Of a stretch of DNA of 64,000 nt, positions 42,580 to 51,076 are shown one piece after another (within the stretch, counting starts at the first letter, position 1; each line of letters begins with the position of its first letter). The stretch is from Sandaracinobacteroides sp039808025. Lineage in GTDB: Bacteria > Pseudomonadota > Alphaproteobacteria > Sphingomonadales > Sphingomonadaceae. The stretch is taken from contig JBDHSK010000001.1 in the NCBI GenBank assembly GCA_039808025.1, positions 62,001-126,000 on the forward strand, written 5' to 3'. The translations under genes and the position numbers were made by a program. The notes under the pieces are model-generated. The model was not told the origin of the DNA and did no database searches. It worked only from the letters and a program-made list of their open reading frames with translations.

Positions 42580-43593
42580 ATGACCCAGCAACCTTCCTCA
42601 CAGTCGCTGCAAGGCGTCGATCTCAAGGCCGAAATCAGCCGTCTGCGCAAAGAGCGTAACGCCGTTATATTGGCGCATTATTACCAGACGCCCGATATCC
42701 AGGATATCGCCGATTTCGTCGGTGATTCTCTGGAGCTGTCGCGCAAGGCCGCCGCCACCGACGCCGAGGTGATCGCCTTCTGTGGTGTGCGCTTCATGGC
42801 CGAGGTGGCCAAGATCCTGTCGCCACAGAAAACCGTGATCCTGCCCGACATGGCTGCCGGATGCTCGCTGGAGGACAGTTGCCCGCCCGACAAGTTCGCC
42901 GAGCTGCGCCGCCAGCACCCCGATCACCTCAGCCTGACCTACATCAACTGCTCGGCCGAGGTGAAGGCGCTCTCTGATATCATCGTCACCTCGTCGAGCG
43001 CCGAGAAAATCCTCAACGCCCTGCCCAAGGATCGCAAGGTGCTGTTCGCCCCCGACAAGCACCTGGGCGCATGGCTTGCCCGCAAGACCGGTCGCGAAAT
43101 GCTGCTGTGGGACGGATCGTGCATCGTCCACGAAGCCTTCAGCGAAACCGAGCTGCTGAAGCTGAAGGCCCTGCATCCGCAGGCGCCGGTGGCCGCACAC
43201 CCCGAATGCCCGGCACATATCCTCGATCATGCCGACATGGTCGGTTCGACCAGCGCCATCCTCAAGTTCGCGCTGGCAAGCCCCTCTGATACCATCATTG
43301 TCGCCACCGAGCCGCACATCATCCACCAGATGGAAAAGGCGGCACCTCACAAGCATTTCATCGGTGCGCCCGGCGCCGACGGCAACTGCAGTTGCAACAT
43401 GTGCCCGTTCATGGCGCTCAATACCCTCGAGAAACTGTATCTGGCGCTGCGCGACATGCGCCCCGTCATCGAGATTCCCGACGATCTGCGGCAACGGGCG
43501 CTGATCCCGCTGAACCGCATGCTCGACATCGCCGACGGCAAGGCAACCGATCTAACGCCTGCCATCCCCACTCCGGCCACTGCCGCCAACTGA
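42580..43593 (+). CDS. nadA: quinolinate synthase
   Basis: Makes quinolinate from iminoaspartate and dihydroxyacetone phosphate in de novo NAD synthesis. The 337-residue protein has AHYYQTPDIQDIADFVGDSL near the N-terminus, the cluster-ligand cysteines C95 (AAGCSLEDSC), C181 (DGSCIVHE) and C275 (CSCNMCPFM), and EPHIIHQM. ATG 42580 gives the family start; the ribosome site (AAGGAG, 42558-42563) is 16 bases upstream, further than ideal. No nadB (aspartate oxidase) or aspartate dehydrogenase gene is in the window. Confidence 0.96.
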   Translation: MTQQPSSQSLQGVDLKAEISRLRKERNAVILAHYYQTPDIQDIADFVGDSLELSRKAAATDAEVIAFCGVRFMAEVAKILSPQKTVILPDMAAGCSLEDSCPPDKFAELRRQHPDHLSLTYINCSAEVKALSDIIVTSSSAEKILNALPKDRKVLFAPDKHLGAWLARKTGREMLLWDGSCIVHEAFSETELLKLKALHPQAPVAAHPECPAHILDHADMVGSTSAILKFALASPSDTIIVATEPHIIHQMEKAAPHKHFIGAPGADGNCSCNMCPFMALNTLEKLYLALRDMRPVIEIPDDLRQRALIPLNRMLDIADGKATDLTPAIPTPATAAN

Positions 43594-43602
43594 AGGGTCA
43601 CC

Positions 43603-45702
43603 ATGCATAAAATCGTCGCTGCCACGTTGCTGGCCTCTGCAGCCGTTGCTTCCGCCCAGACTCCGATGCCCCCCGACCGTCACCAGTGGCTGGAAGACAT
43701 CACCGGCGCAAAGCAGCTCGACTGGGTGCGCGCCCACAACGCCCGCTACCTTCCCGAGCTGGAGGCAGTGCCCGGCTTCGAGCAGTGGCGGATGAAGGCT
43801 GAATCCATCCTTCAGGACCCGCGGCGGATCGCCTATCCGTCGGGCGTGTCACCAACGGGCGTAACTGCCACCAAAGTCTATAACTTCTGGCGCGACAAGG
43901 ACCATGTCCGCGGAATCTGGCGGGTCAGCCCGCGCGCGGCTTATGATGCCGGCAGCCCGCAATGGCAGACCCTGCTTGACCTCGATGCCCTGGAAACAGC
44001 CGAAAAGAAGAACTTCCAGTTCGGCAGCGCCACCTGCCTGCCTCCCGAATTCAGCCGCTGCCTGATCAGCCTGTCGGTGGGCGGCAAGGATGCCCATGAA
44101 CTGCGCGAGTTCGACGCCACCACCGGCCAGTTCCTGACGTCTGCCCAGGGTGGGTTCACCAGCCCCGAATCCAAGCAGAATGTCGCCTGGCTCGACAAGG
44201 ATCACCTGCTGCTTGCAACGGCCAATGGCCCGGTCACCACCTCGGGCTATCCGCGCGAGGCACGGCTGTGGCAGCGCGGCACGCCGTTCACCAGCGCGAA
44301 ACTGCTGCTTGCCATTCCTGAAACCGAAATGGCGATCTACCCGATGGCCTATGGCAGCGGCGAAGGCCGCCGTGCCGTTTTGCGGCAGGCCACCACCTTC
44401 TGGACCGGCAAGACCCACCACCTGATGGCCGACGGGTCACTGGTGACCTCGCCGCTTCCCGAGGATGCCGATTTCCGCTTCATCGCCGATGTCGGTGGCG
44501 GGCCGCGTGCCTTTGCCACCTTGCGCACCGCCTTCCAGGGGATTCCGGCCGGAAGCCTTGTAACCTACAAGGTGCCGTCAACGGGGGCCATGGGCCCCGT
44601 CGAAGTGGTCTTCACCCCCGGGGAAACCCAGGCCATCGCCGGAGTCGATGCTTCGGGCAAGGCCGTCTACGTCAGCCTCCTCGACAATGTTTCAGCGCGG
44701 CTGGTGCGCCTCACCCTGAAGGACGGTGGCCCATCGCCGCAGGCGCCAGGCTGGGTGCAACAGGATGTCACCCTGCCCGCCAACAGCGCCTTGGGGCTGA
44801 TAGCGACCGATGACGACGACACCCTCTATGCCAACGTCGTCGGCTTTACCGAACCATCGCGGCTGATCCGCACCACCAATGGCGCCGCCCCGGTTACGAT
44901 CGCCTCGGCCCCCGCCTTCTTCGATGGCGCACGATTTGCCGTAAGCCAGCACTTCGCCACCTCGAAGGACGGCACCCGGGTTCCCTATTTCGTGGTTCGG
45001 CCCAAGAATGCCAAAGGCCCTCTGAAAACCTACTTCTGGTCGTATGGCGGCTTCGAAATTCCGCTGGTGCCCGGCTATCTGCAACCCGAAGCGCAGATGT
45101 GGGTGGAAGCGGGCAACCAGTATGTTGTCGGCAACATCCGTGGCGGTGGCGAGTTCGGGCCGCGCTGGCACCAGGCGGCGATGCTCGACAAGCGCCAGAA
45201 CAGCTACGACGATCTGCACGCCATTGCGGAAGAACTGAAAAAATCAGGAATGGCCTCGAAGATCGCAGTGCATGGCCGGTCGAACGGCGGGCTGATGTCA
45301 TCGGTTGCCTATACCCAGCGGCCCGACCTTTATGATGCGGCGCTGGTGGGGGTGCCGCTGGCCGACATGCGGCGTTATCACCTGCTGCTGGCAGGCGCCT
45401 CGTGGATGGCCGAATATGGCAACCCCGATACGTCGGATTGGTCGTTCATCAGCAAATACAGCCCTTACCAGAATCTGCGCAAAGATGCGAAATATCCACG
45501 GGTTTTCTTCTACACCTCCACCAAGGATGATCGCGTGCACCCGGCTCATGCCCGCAAGATGGCGGCGGAAATGGAACGGCTGGGCCACCCCATCTATTAT
45601 TACGAGAATATCGATGGCGGCCATGCCGGTGTCGCCAATCTCAAGGAGGCCGCCTATCGCTATGCGCTGATGCTCGCCTATCTCAACAAGGAGTTGCAAT
45701 GA
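43603..45702 (+). CDS. prolyl oligopeptidase family serine peptidase (S9A), exported
   Basis: 699-residue S9 family peptidase with an N-terminal signal peptide (ATLLASAAVASAQ), so probably periplasmic. It has a seven-bladed propeller and a C-terminal alpha/beta hydrolase domain. The nucleophile lies in GRSNGGLMS (about S560), the Asp in KDDRVHPAHA and the His in DGGHAG. It should cleave short peptides after proline or hydrolyse related esters. It sits nine bases after nadA and overlaps nadC by four bases, an unexpected guest in an NAD operon. Confidence 0.92.
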   Translation: MHKIVAATLLASAAVASAQTPMPPDRHQWLEDITGAKQLDWVRAHNARYLPELEAVPGFEQWRMKAESILQDPRRIAYPSGVSPTGVTATKVYNFWRDKDHVRGIWRVSPRAAYDAGSPQWQTLLDLDALETAEKKNFQFGSATCLPPEFSRCLISLSVGGKDAHELREFDATTGQFLTSAQGGFTSPESKQNVAWLDKDHLLLATANGPVTTSGYPREARLWQRGTPFTSAKLLLAIPETEMAIYPMAYGSGEGRRAVLRQATTFWTGKTHHLMADGSLVTSPLPEDADFRFIADVGGGPRAFATLRTAFQGIPAGSLVTYKVPSTGAMGPVEVVFTPGETQAIAGVDASGKAVYVSLLDNVSARLVRLTLKDGGPSPQAPGWVQQDVTLPANSALGLIATDDDDTLYANVVGFTEPSRLIRTTNGAAPVTIASAPAFFDGARFAVSQHFATSKDGTRVPYFVVRPKNAKGPLKTYFWSYGGFEIPLVPGYLQPEAQMWVEAGNQYVVGNIRGGGEFGPRWHQAAMLDKRQNSYDDLHAIAEELKKSGMASKIAVHGRSNGGLMSSVAYTQRPDLYDAALVGVPLADMRRYHLLLAGASWMAEYGNPDTSDWSFISKYSPYQNLRKDAKYPRVFFYTSTKDDRVHPAHARKMAAEMERLGHPIYYYENIDGGHAGVANLKEAAYRYALMLAYLNKELQ

Positions 45703-46556
45703 TCGCCATAGCCGGATTCGACCCGGCGGCTTTCGTTCGCGCAACCCTTGCCGAAGATCTGGGCGGAATTGTCGACGCCACGCGCGACCTTACGGCCCAC
45801 GCCTGCTTCGGCCCCGATGACAGCCTGGCCGCCACCCTCGATGCCCGCGAACCCATCACCGTTGCCGGGCTGGACCTTGCCGGGCTGTTCTTCGAAGCGC
45901 TCGACCCTGACTGCGTCGTCGAATATCAGGTAACTGATGGCAACCATGTGTCAGCCGGAACCGGGCTGATGCGGGTATCCGGCAAGGCACGGGCGCTACT
46001 GGCGGCCGAACGCTCGGCGCTCAACACGCTTCAACACCTGTCGGGTATTGCCACCCTCACCCGTCGCTATGTCGAAACCATTGCCGGCACCGGCGCCACC
46101 CTGCTTGATACCCGCAAGACTCTTCCGGGCCTCAGGCTGCTTGAGAAATACGCCGTGCGCATGGGGGGCGGCACCAACCACCGCATGGGCCTTCATGATG
46201 CGCCGATGGTGAAAGACAACCACATCGCCGCTGCCGGTGGCGTCACCCAGGCCGTAGCCGCCTGCAAGGCCGCGGGCCTTGCCAACATCACCGTCGAAGT
46301 CGACCGGATAGAACAGATCGAGCCAGCGATTGCCGCCGGTGCCGACCGGCTGCTGCTTGACAACATGCCGCCTGCAGTTCTGCTGGAGGCAGTGGCAGTC
46401 GTTGCGGGACGGGTGCCCACCGAGGCATCGGGCGGAGTGAGGCTGGAGACCATCCGCGCCATTGCCGAAACCGGTGTCACCCACATCTCGGTCGGACGTC
46501 TCACCCAGAGCGCGCCCGCCGCCGATATCGGCATGGATTATCTCTCGGCGAAATAA
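45699..46556 (+). CDS. nadC: nicotinate-nucleotide pyrophosphorylase (carboxylating)
   Basis: Quinolinate phosphoribosyltransferase, 285 residues, turning quinolinate and PRPP into nicotinate mononucleotide. It shows AERSALNTLQHLSGIAT, the DTRKTLPGLR motif, GGTNHRMGLHDAPMVKDNH and VEVDRIEQIEPAI. It is coupled to the peptidase gene by ATGA. Together with nadA it supplies two of the three steps from aspartate to NAMN. Its end overlaps the convergent hypothetical gene by 19 bases. Confidence 0.96.
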   Translation: MIAIAGFDPAAFVRATLAEDLGGIVDATRDLTAHACFGPDDSLAATLDAREPITVAGLDLAGLFFEALDPDCVVEYQVTDGNHVSAGTGLMRVSGKARALLAAERSALNTLQHLSGIATLTRRYVETIAGTGATLLDTRKTLPGLRLLEKYAVRMGGGTNHRMGLHDAPMVKDNHIAAAGGVTQAVAACKAAGLANITVEVDRIEQIEPAIAAGADRLLLDNMPPAVLLEAVAVVAGRVPTEASGGVRLETIRAIAETGVTHISVGRLTQSAPAADIGMDYLSAK

Positions 46557-47224
46557 CCGCGCAAGCGGGCGACAATCTCTTCGCCCGACGGTGGAAGTGC
46601 TGGCGGCTGGCGCTGGATGGCACGACTGTGGCAGGCCCAGGCCAGCATGGCATCCTGATCGCTGATTGCAAAACCGCTGCGGGCAAAAGCATGGCGGATG
46701 CGCCGGGACGCACGTTCCCATTCCGGCGGGATGGGCAGCGGAGCCAGAGCCAGATCAGCGTTGGCTGTGGCGGTTTCCGGCTCGGGTTCGGCAAACACAT
46801 GGTCCGCCACCTGCATGAGCCGCGCCCAGGTGCGATCAGCCGGCATCTCGACCTCGAGATCAACCAGCACCCCGGCATCAACCAACACATTGGCGATGCC
46901 ATTGCGCAAGGCTGACGGCTTGATGGCAACGATGGTGGTATCGGCCAGCTCTGGCGGCAACAGCTCGACGATGCCCTGTCGCTGAACGGCAATGGTAGGG
47001 CTGTAAAAGGCCTCGCCATCGGCATCCAGCAATTCCAGGGCCGGGCAGCCGCCGGCATAGCTCGAAAGCCGCAACTGCGTGTCGACAGGGCCGCGCGGCA
47101 GAGTGATGGTAAACAACGCCGACAGCTTTGGCGTCTGCTGATGACGGTTGCGAAACGACGAATGGTTCAGCAGCATGGCAGTCATAACGGCCCGGCCGCG
47201 CCACCCTTCAGTGTCTTTGCGCAC
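46538..47224 (-). CDS. hypothetical protein
   Basis: 228 residues from a GTG start at 47224; an ATG at 47185 would give 215. I do not recognise a family. There is no signal peptide, membrane segment or cysteine motif. The middle is rich in beta-type hydrophobic residues (LRLSSYAGGCPALELLDADG, IVELLPPELADTTIVAI). The C-terminus contains a helical ASRRIRHAFARSGFAISDQDAMLAWACHS stretch and EEIVARLRGYF. It follows the SPOR-domain gene by 27 bases on the same strand. Long opposite-strand frames exist here, but this one fits the operon and overlaps nadC only at the stop. Confidence 0.55.
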   Translation of the reverse strand: MRKDTEGWRGRAVMTAMLLNHSSFRNRHQQTPKLSALFTITLPRGPVDTQLRLSSYAGGCPALELLDADGEAFYSPTIAVQRQGIVELLPPELADTTIVAIKPSALRNGIANVLVDAGVLVDLEVEMPADRTWARLMQVADHVFAEPEPETATANADLALAPLPIPPEWERASRRIRHAFARSGFAISDQDAMLAWACHSRAIQRQPPALPPSGEEIVARLRGYFAER

Positions 47225-47251
47225 CGTTCAGCACCATTGCGTGCCGTGAGA

Positions 47252-48400
47252 TCACCCCGAAGTGACGAAGCACGGCCGTCCGGCCGCCGACAACTTCTGG
47301 CACAGATCGCGGGCGTCGTTGCGATCATCGAACGAGCCAACCTGCAACCGCACCAGCCCCCCTCTGGCGAGATAATGCGGCTTCAGTTTCTTCAAAAGCC
47401 CTGCCTGCTGCGAAACCAGAGTCGTCCATGCCGATTTCGCTGCCTGCTCGCTGTTGTAGGCCCCAAGCTGCACCCGGAACCCGCCGGCCTTTTCTGCCTT
47501 ACTGGCCGCTCCCTTGCTGTCGCTCCTGCTGACAGTCTCGGTCACACCAGCCTTGCCTTTTCCTTTGGCAGCGGGACGTTCGGCAGGCTTGTCGTCGGCT
47601 GTCGTACCCGATCTGCCCGTTGGCCGCGGCTCCGTCCTCGAGGCAGTGCGCACCGGTACAGCTGCTTCTTCGGCACTATCCTCGTTGTCACTGCTGAGAG
47701 CGGCCTGTCTGGCGTCTGTACCGCTATCCGTCTGCAAAGTGGAGGCTGGCGCGGTGCCAGCCAGCAGGCCGCCAACCGGCCTCCCTGAAGCCATCGCCTG
47801 CGCTGCCGCCTCGCCGCGCATCCGCTCATCTGCGGTCATCTGGGTGGCAAAGCGCCCGGCCTGCTGCTGGGCCACCGGCAGGCCGCCATCACGGGCCCTC
47901 ACGATATAGGCATAGCCCAGTGCCTGGTTGCGGGGCACAGCGTCACCGGAAAATGTGGCGACGCCCAGCACATAGGCAGCGCGCAATTCGCCCTTGTCGG
48001 CGGCCGTACGAAGGTGCTGCAACGCCTCGGTGCGCCTGCCATCCTGCCACAGCAGAATCCCGAGGCTTGCGGTCGCCCCGACATGCCCCTTGGCAGCCGC
48101 GCGACGGAACAGATCAGTGGCAGCGTTGCGATCCTGCTGCACGCCGCGCCCCAGAAGATAGGCCTGCCCCATGTTGAACATGGCGTCGACATCGCCGCGC
48201 TGGGCGGGGGCAGACCACTCGGCAACGGCGCCGCGCCAGTCGCCCGCCTGCCACTTCGTCACACCCGCCGCCACACTGGCCAGCGCCGGAGTGGCCAGCA
48301 GACCAAGCAGATACCCGAATGCTCGCATGCGGCCAGCCTTAGCAAACCGTCGCTTGCCGGAGGCTGACATTCTGTTCGGCTGGTCGCAGAAATGATTCAT
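47252..48400 (-). CDS. Sel1-repeat and SPOR-domain envelope protein
   Basis: 382-residue protein with a hydrophobic signal (FGYLLGLLATPALASVAAG), several Sel1-like alpha repeats (NMGQAYLLGRGVQQDRNAATDLF, ASLGILLWQDG, AYVLGVATFSGDAVPRNQALGY), a long Ser/Ala/Lys-rich low-complexity linker, and a C-terminal SPOR domain (GFRVQLGAYNSEQAAKSAW to FVTSG). SPOR domains bind septal peptidoglycan lacking stem peptides, so a role at the division site or cell wall is likely. ATG 48400 overlaps the pyrC' stop (ATGA); ATG 48328 would give a more compact signal peptide. Confidence 0.82.
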   Translation of the reverse strand: MNHFCDQPNRMSASGKRRFAKAGRMRAFGYLLGLLATPALASVAAGVTKWQAGDWRGAVAEWSAPAQRGDVDAMFNMGQAYLLGRGVQQDRNAATDLFRRAAAKGHVGATASLGILLWQDGRRTEALQHLRTAADKGELRAAYVLGVATFSGDAVPRNQALGYAYIVRARDGGLPVAQQQAGRFATQMTADERMRGEAAAQAMASGRPVGGLLAGTAPASTLQTDSGTDARQAALSSDNEDSAEEAAVPVRTASRTEPRPTGRSGTTADDKPAERPAAKGKGKAGVTETVSRSDSKGAASKAEKAGGFRVQLGAYNSEQAAKSAWTTLVSQQAGLLKKLKPHYLARGGLVRLQVGSFDDRNDARDLCQKLSAAGRPCFVTSG

Positions 48401-49638
48401 GCCGGCGCATGCGAAAACATCAGCTCGCCGCCCTTCAGAACCCGCAGCACCTGCCCTTCGACAGGCAGACCGTCGAACGGGGTGTTGCCAGCCTTGCCGG
48501 GCAGACGGTCAGAGTCGATCCGCCAGCCCCGGCCCGGGTGAAACAGCAGCAGATCAGCAGGCGCCCCGGGGGCCAGACTGCCGCCGGCAATGCCGAAACG
48601 GGCCGCGGGGTTGGTGCTGAGAAGCGCCAGCAACCGGGGCAGGCTGACATGGCCCGCAGCCACCAGCGCCAGTGAGATGGCAAGCAGGGTGGCTGCCCCC
48701 GCGGCACCGGGCGCGGAATCGACGAAGGGCTGGCGCTTGGCTTCCTGGTCTCGCGGGTCGTGACGGCTCGCCAATATCGAAATGGTGCCGTCGGCAAGCC
48801 CGGCAATCACGGCCAGGCGGTCGTCCTCGCTGCGCAGGGGTGGTGACAGGCGCGCATAGCTGCGGTATCCCATCAGCGCCAGATCAGACAGCAGGGCATA
48901 TTCGGGCGTGGTAGCCGCCGTCACATCCTGGCCGTCTGCCCGCGCCCGCCGCACCAGCTCGACAGATTCGGCGGTGCTGACACAGGCGATGTGCAGGGCC
49001 GCCCCCGCCTCGGCCGCCAGCCGGATGTCACGCGCCACCTGCAGGGCTTCCGCCATGGCCGGGGCGGCCGGCAACCCCAACCGTGTCGCCACCTCGCCAT
49101 CGGTTGCCACGGCGCCGTGTGTCAGCTCAGGGCTTTCCGGGTGGGTGACCACTACCATCTGCTGGCCTGCCGCATAGCGCAGAAGCCGCAGCATCACCTG
49201 CGCATCGGCAATGGCCGAACGCCCGGTTGCCACTCCCACAGCGCCAGCAATGCGCATCAACGCCAGTTCGGCAAGTTCCCGGCCGTTCAGGCCGCGAGTC
49301 GCCGCCGCCAGCGGGTAGACCCAAAGGCGGGGCTTGCCCAGCCGCCCGGCATGTTCGATCAGGGCGGCATCATCGAGAACCGGCGACTGGTCGGGCATCA
49401 GCACCACCGAGGTGATTCCGCCTGCCACACAGCCTTCCGGGTCGGCCCGGAAGGCGCCGGCATCCACCAGCCCAGGCGCCAGCACCGCGCCATCGCAGGA
49501 AATCACATCGGCGTCGGGCGCATCAAGGCCCGCCCCTGCTGCCACGATCGTGCGATCGGCCACCAGCAGGTCGCCCATGGTGTCGCTTCCGGTTGCCGGG
49601 TCGATCAGCCGGGCGTTGCGGAACAGCTGCGGCTTCAT
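48397..49638 (-). CDS. dihydroorotase-like protein without metal-site histidines (PyrC')
   Basis: 413-residue amidohydrolase-fold partner of aspartate carbamoyltransferase. Active dihydroorotases carry DxHxHLREPG; here the same place reads LVDAGAFRADPEG, so both histidines are gone. This is the hallmark of inactive PyrC'/PyrX proteins that stabilise PyrB in a mixed complex. The ATG at 49638 overlaps the pyrB stop (ATGA). An active dihydroorotase must be elsewhere in the genome. Confidence 0.88.
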   Translation of the reverse strand: MKPQLFRNARLIDPATGSDTMGDLLVADRTIVAAGAGLDAPDADVISCDGAVLAPGLVDAGAFRADPEGCVAGGITSVVLMPDQSPVLDDAALIEHAGRLGKPRLWVYPLAAATRGLNGRELAELALMRIAGAVGVATGRSAIADAQVMLRLLRYAAGQQMVVVTHPESPELTHGAVATDGEVATRLGLPAAPAMAEALQVARDIRLAAEAGAALHIACVSTAESVELVRRARADGQDVTAATTPEYALLSDLALMGYRSYARLSPPLRSEDDRLAVIAGLADGTISILASRHDPRDQEAKRQPFVDSAPGAAGAATLLAISLALVAAGHVSLPRLLALLSTNPAARFGIAGGSLAPGAPADLLLFHPGRGWRIDSDRLPGKAGNTPFDGLPVEGQVLRVLKGGELMFSHAPA

Positions 49639-50591
49639 CGGCTGCTCCGCCGCTGACGGGTCAGCACATCGAGACAGGCCATCCGCACCGCCACCCCCAT
49701 TTCCACCTGCTCGGTAATGGCCGACCACTGGATATCGTCAGCAACCGCCGAATCGATCTCGACCCCACGGTTCATCGGCCCGGGGTGCATCACCAGCACA
49801 TCAGGTGCAGCGGCTGCCAGCCGCTGACGGGTGAGACCGAACAGCCGGAAATATTCACGGGTCGATGGCACATAGGCGCCATCCATCCGTTCCAGCTGCA
49901 GGCGCAGCATCATCACCACATCCACCCTGTCGAGGCCCTCGGCCATGTCGTGAAAGGGGGTAACACCAAAGCGCGAGATGGCAGGCGGCATCAGCGTTGG
50001 TGGCGCCACGACGCGCACTTCGGCCCCCAGCGCGTTCAGAAGGTGGAAGTTCGATCGCGCCACCCGGCTGTGCAGGATATCGCCGCAGATCGCCACCTTC
50101 AGCCCTTCCACCCGGCCCTTGCGGCGGCGGATGGTGAGGGCATCGAGCAAGGCCTGCGTCGGGTGTTCGTGGCGGCCGTCGCCGGCGTTGATCACCGGGC
50201 AATCGACTTTTTCGGCAATCAGAGCCACCGCCCCCGAACTTTCGTGGCGGATAACGATGAGATCAGGGCGCATGGCGTTCAGGGTCAGCGCGGTATCAAG
50301 CAGGGTTTCACCCTTTTTCACCGAACTGGCCGCTGCCTGAAGGTTGACCACATCGGCCCCCAGCCGCTTCCCGGCAATCTCGAACGACAGCAGGGTGCGG
50401 GTGCTGTTTTCGAAAAAGGCGTTCACCTGGGTCAGCCCGGCAAGGCGATTGTCGTGCTTGTGCCCGGCACGGCCGATCTCGGCCCAGCGATGTGCCTCGT
50501 CCAGCAGGAACGTGATTTCCCACGGCTGCATCCCCTCGATTCCGAGAAGGTGCGGGTGCGGATAACCGGCGGCGTCTGACCAACTGCTCAC
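49635..50591 (-). CDS. pyrB: aspartate carbamoyltransferase catalytic subunit
   Basis: Joins carbamoyl phosphate and aspartate in pyrimidine synthesis. 318 residues with the carbamoyl-phosphate loop FFENSTRTLLSFE, GDGRHEHPTQALLDA, and MHPGPMNRGVEI. GTG 50591 gives the family start (HLLGIEGMQPWEI follows); an ATG at 50531 would lose that part. It lies 11 bases after ruvX and is coupled to pyrC'. No pyrI is seen; the PyrC' homologue is the likely partner. Confidence 0.96.
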   Translation of the reverse strand: MSSWSDAAGYPHPHLLGIEGMQPWEITFLLDEAHRWAEIGRAGHKHDNRLAGLTQVNAFFENSTRTLLSFEIAGKRLGADVVNLQAAASSVKKGETLLDTALTLNAMRPDLIVIRHESSGAVALIAEKVDCPVINAGDGRHEHPTQALLDALTIRRRKGRVEGLKVAICGDILHSRVARSNFHLLNALGAEVRVVAPPTLMPPAISRFGVTPFHDMAEGLDRVDVVMMLRLQLERMDGAYVPSTREYFRLFGLTRQRLAAAAPDVLVMHPGPMNRGVEIDSAVADDIQWSAITEQVEMGVAVRMACLDVLTRQRRSSR

Positions 50592-50602
50592 GAAATCAGG
50601 CT

Positions 50603-51076
50603 TTATGGCAGCCGATCGAGCCGGGCAAGTGCACCCTCCAGGATATGGGCGGCCGCCAGCGCATCAACCCGATCGGCTCGACGGGCGCGGCTGACATCAG
50701 CAGCGATCATCGCCCGTTCAACGGCAACGGTCGACCAGCGTTCGTCCCACAACAGCACCGGCCGCTGCAACTCCTTCAGCAGGTTGCGTGCCTGCGCCCG
50801 CACCGACTGGGTGCGCGACGAATCGCTGCCATCCATGTTGAGCGGCAACCCGAGCACCAGTCCGACGATCGCCTCGGCATCGCAGAGTGCTGTTAGCGCT
50901 GCCATGTCTGTTGCCGGTCGGGTGCGCTTCAATGTGTCGCGGGCAGTGGCAAATCGCCAATCGGCACTGGCGGTGGCAAGGCCGATGGTGCGGGTTCCGA
51001 TATCAAGCCCCAGCAGCCGGCCCCGCTGCGGCAAGGCCGCTGCAAAGGCCCCGGGATCCCCGGTCACCAGGCTCAA
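50603..51076 (-). CDS. ruvX: Holliday junction resolvase-like protein RuvX/YqgF
   Basis: RNase H-fold protein of 157 residues. Motifs LGLDIGTRTIGLA, GLPLNMDGSDSSRT, LLWDERWSTVAVE and a closing RVDALAAAHILEG are all present, including the acidic residues of the fold. YqgF is implicated in rRNA 5'-end processing and perhaps junction resolution. Its ATG overlaps the stop of the DUF3089 gene; pyrB follows, so these genes form one minus-strand operon. Confidence 0.93.
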   Translation of the reverse strand: MSLVTGDPGAFAAALPQRGRLLGLDIGTRTIGLATASADWRFATARDTLKRTRPATDMAALTALCDAEAIVGLVLGLPLNMDGSDSSRTQSVRAQARNLLKELQRPVLLWDERWSTVAVERAMIAADVSRARRADRVDALAAAHILEGALARLDRLP

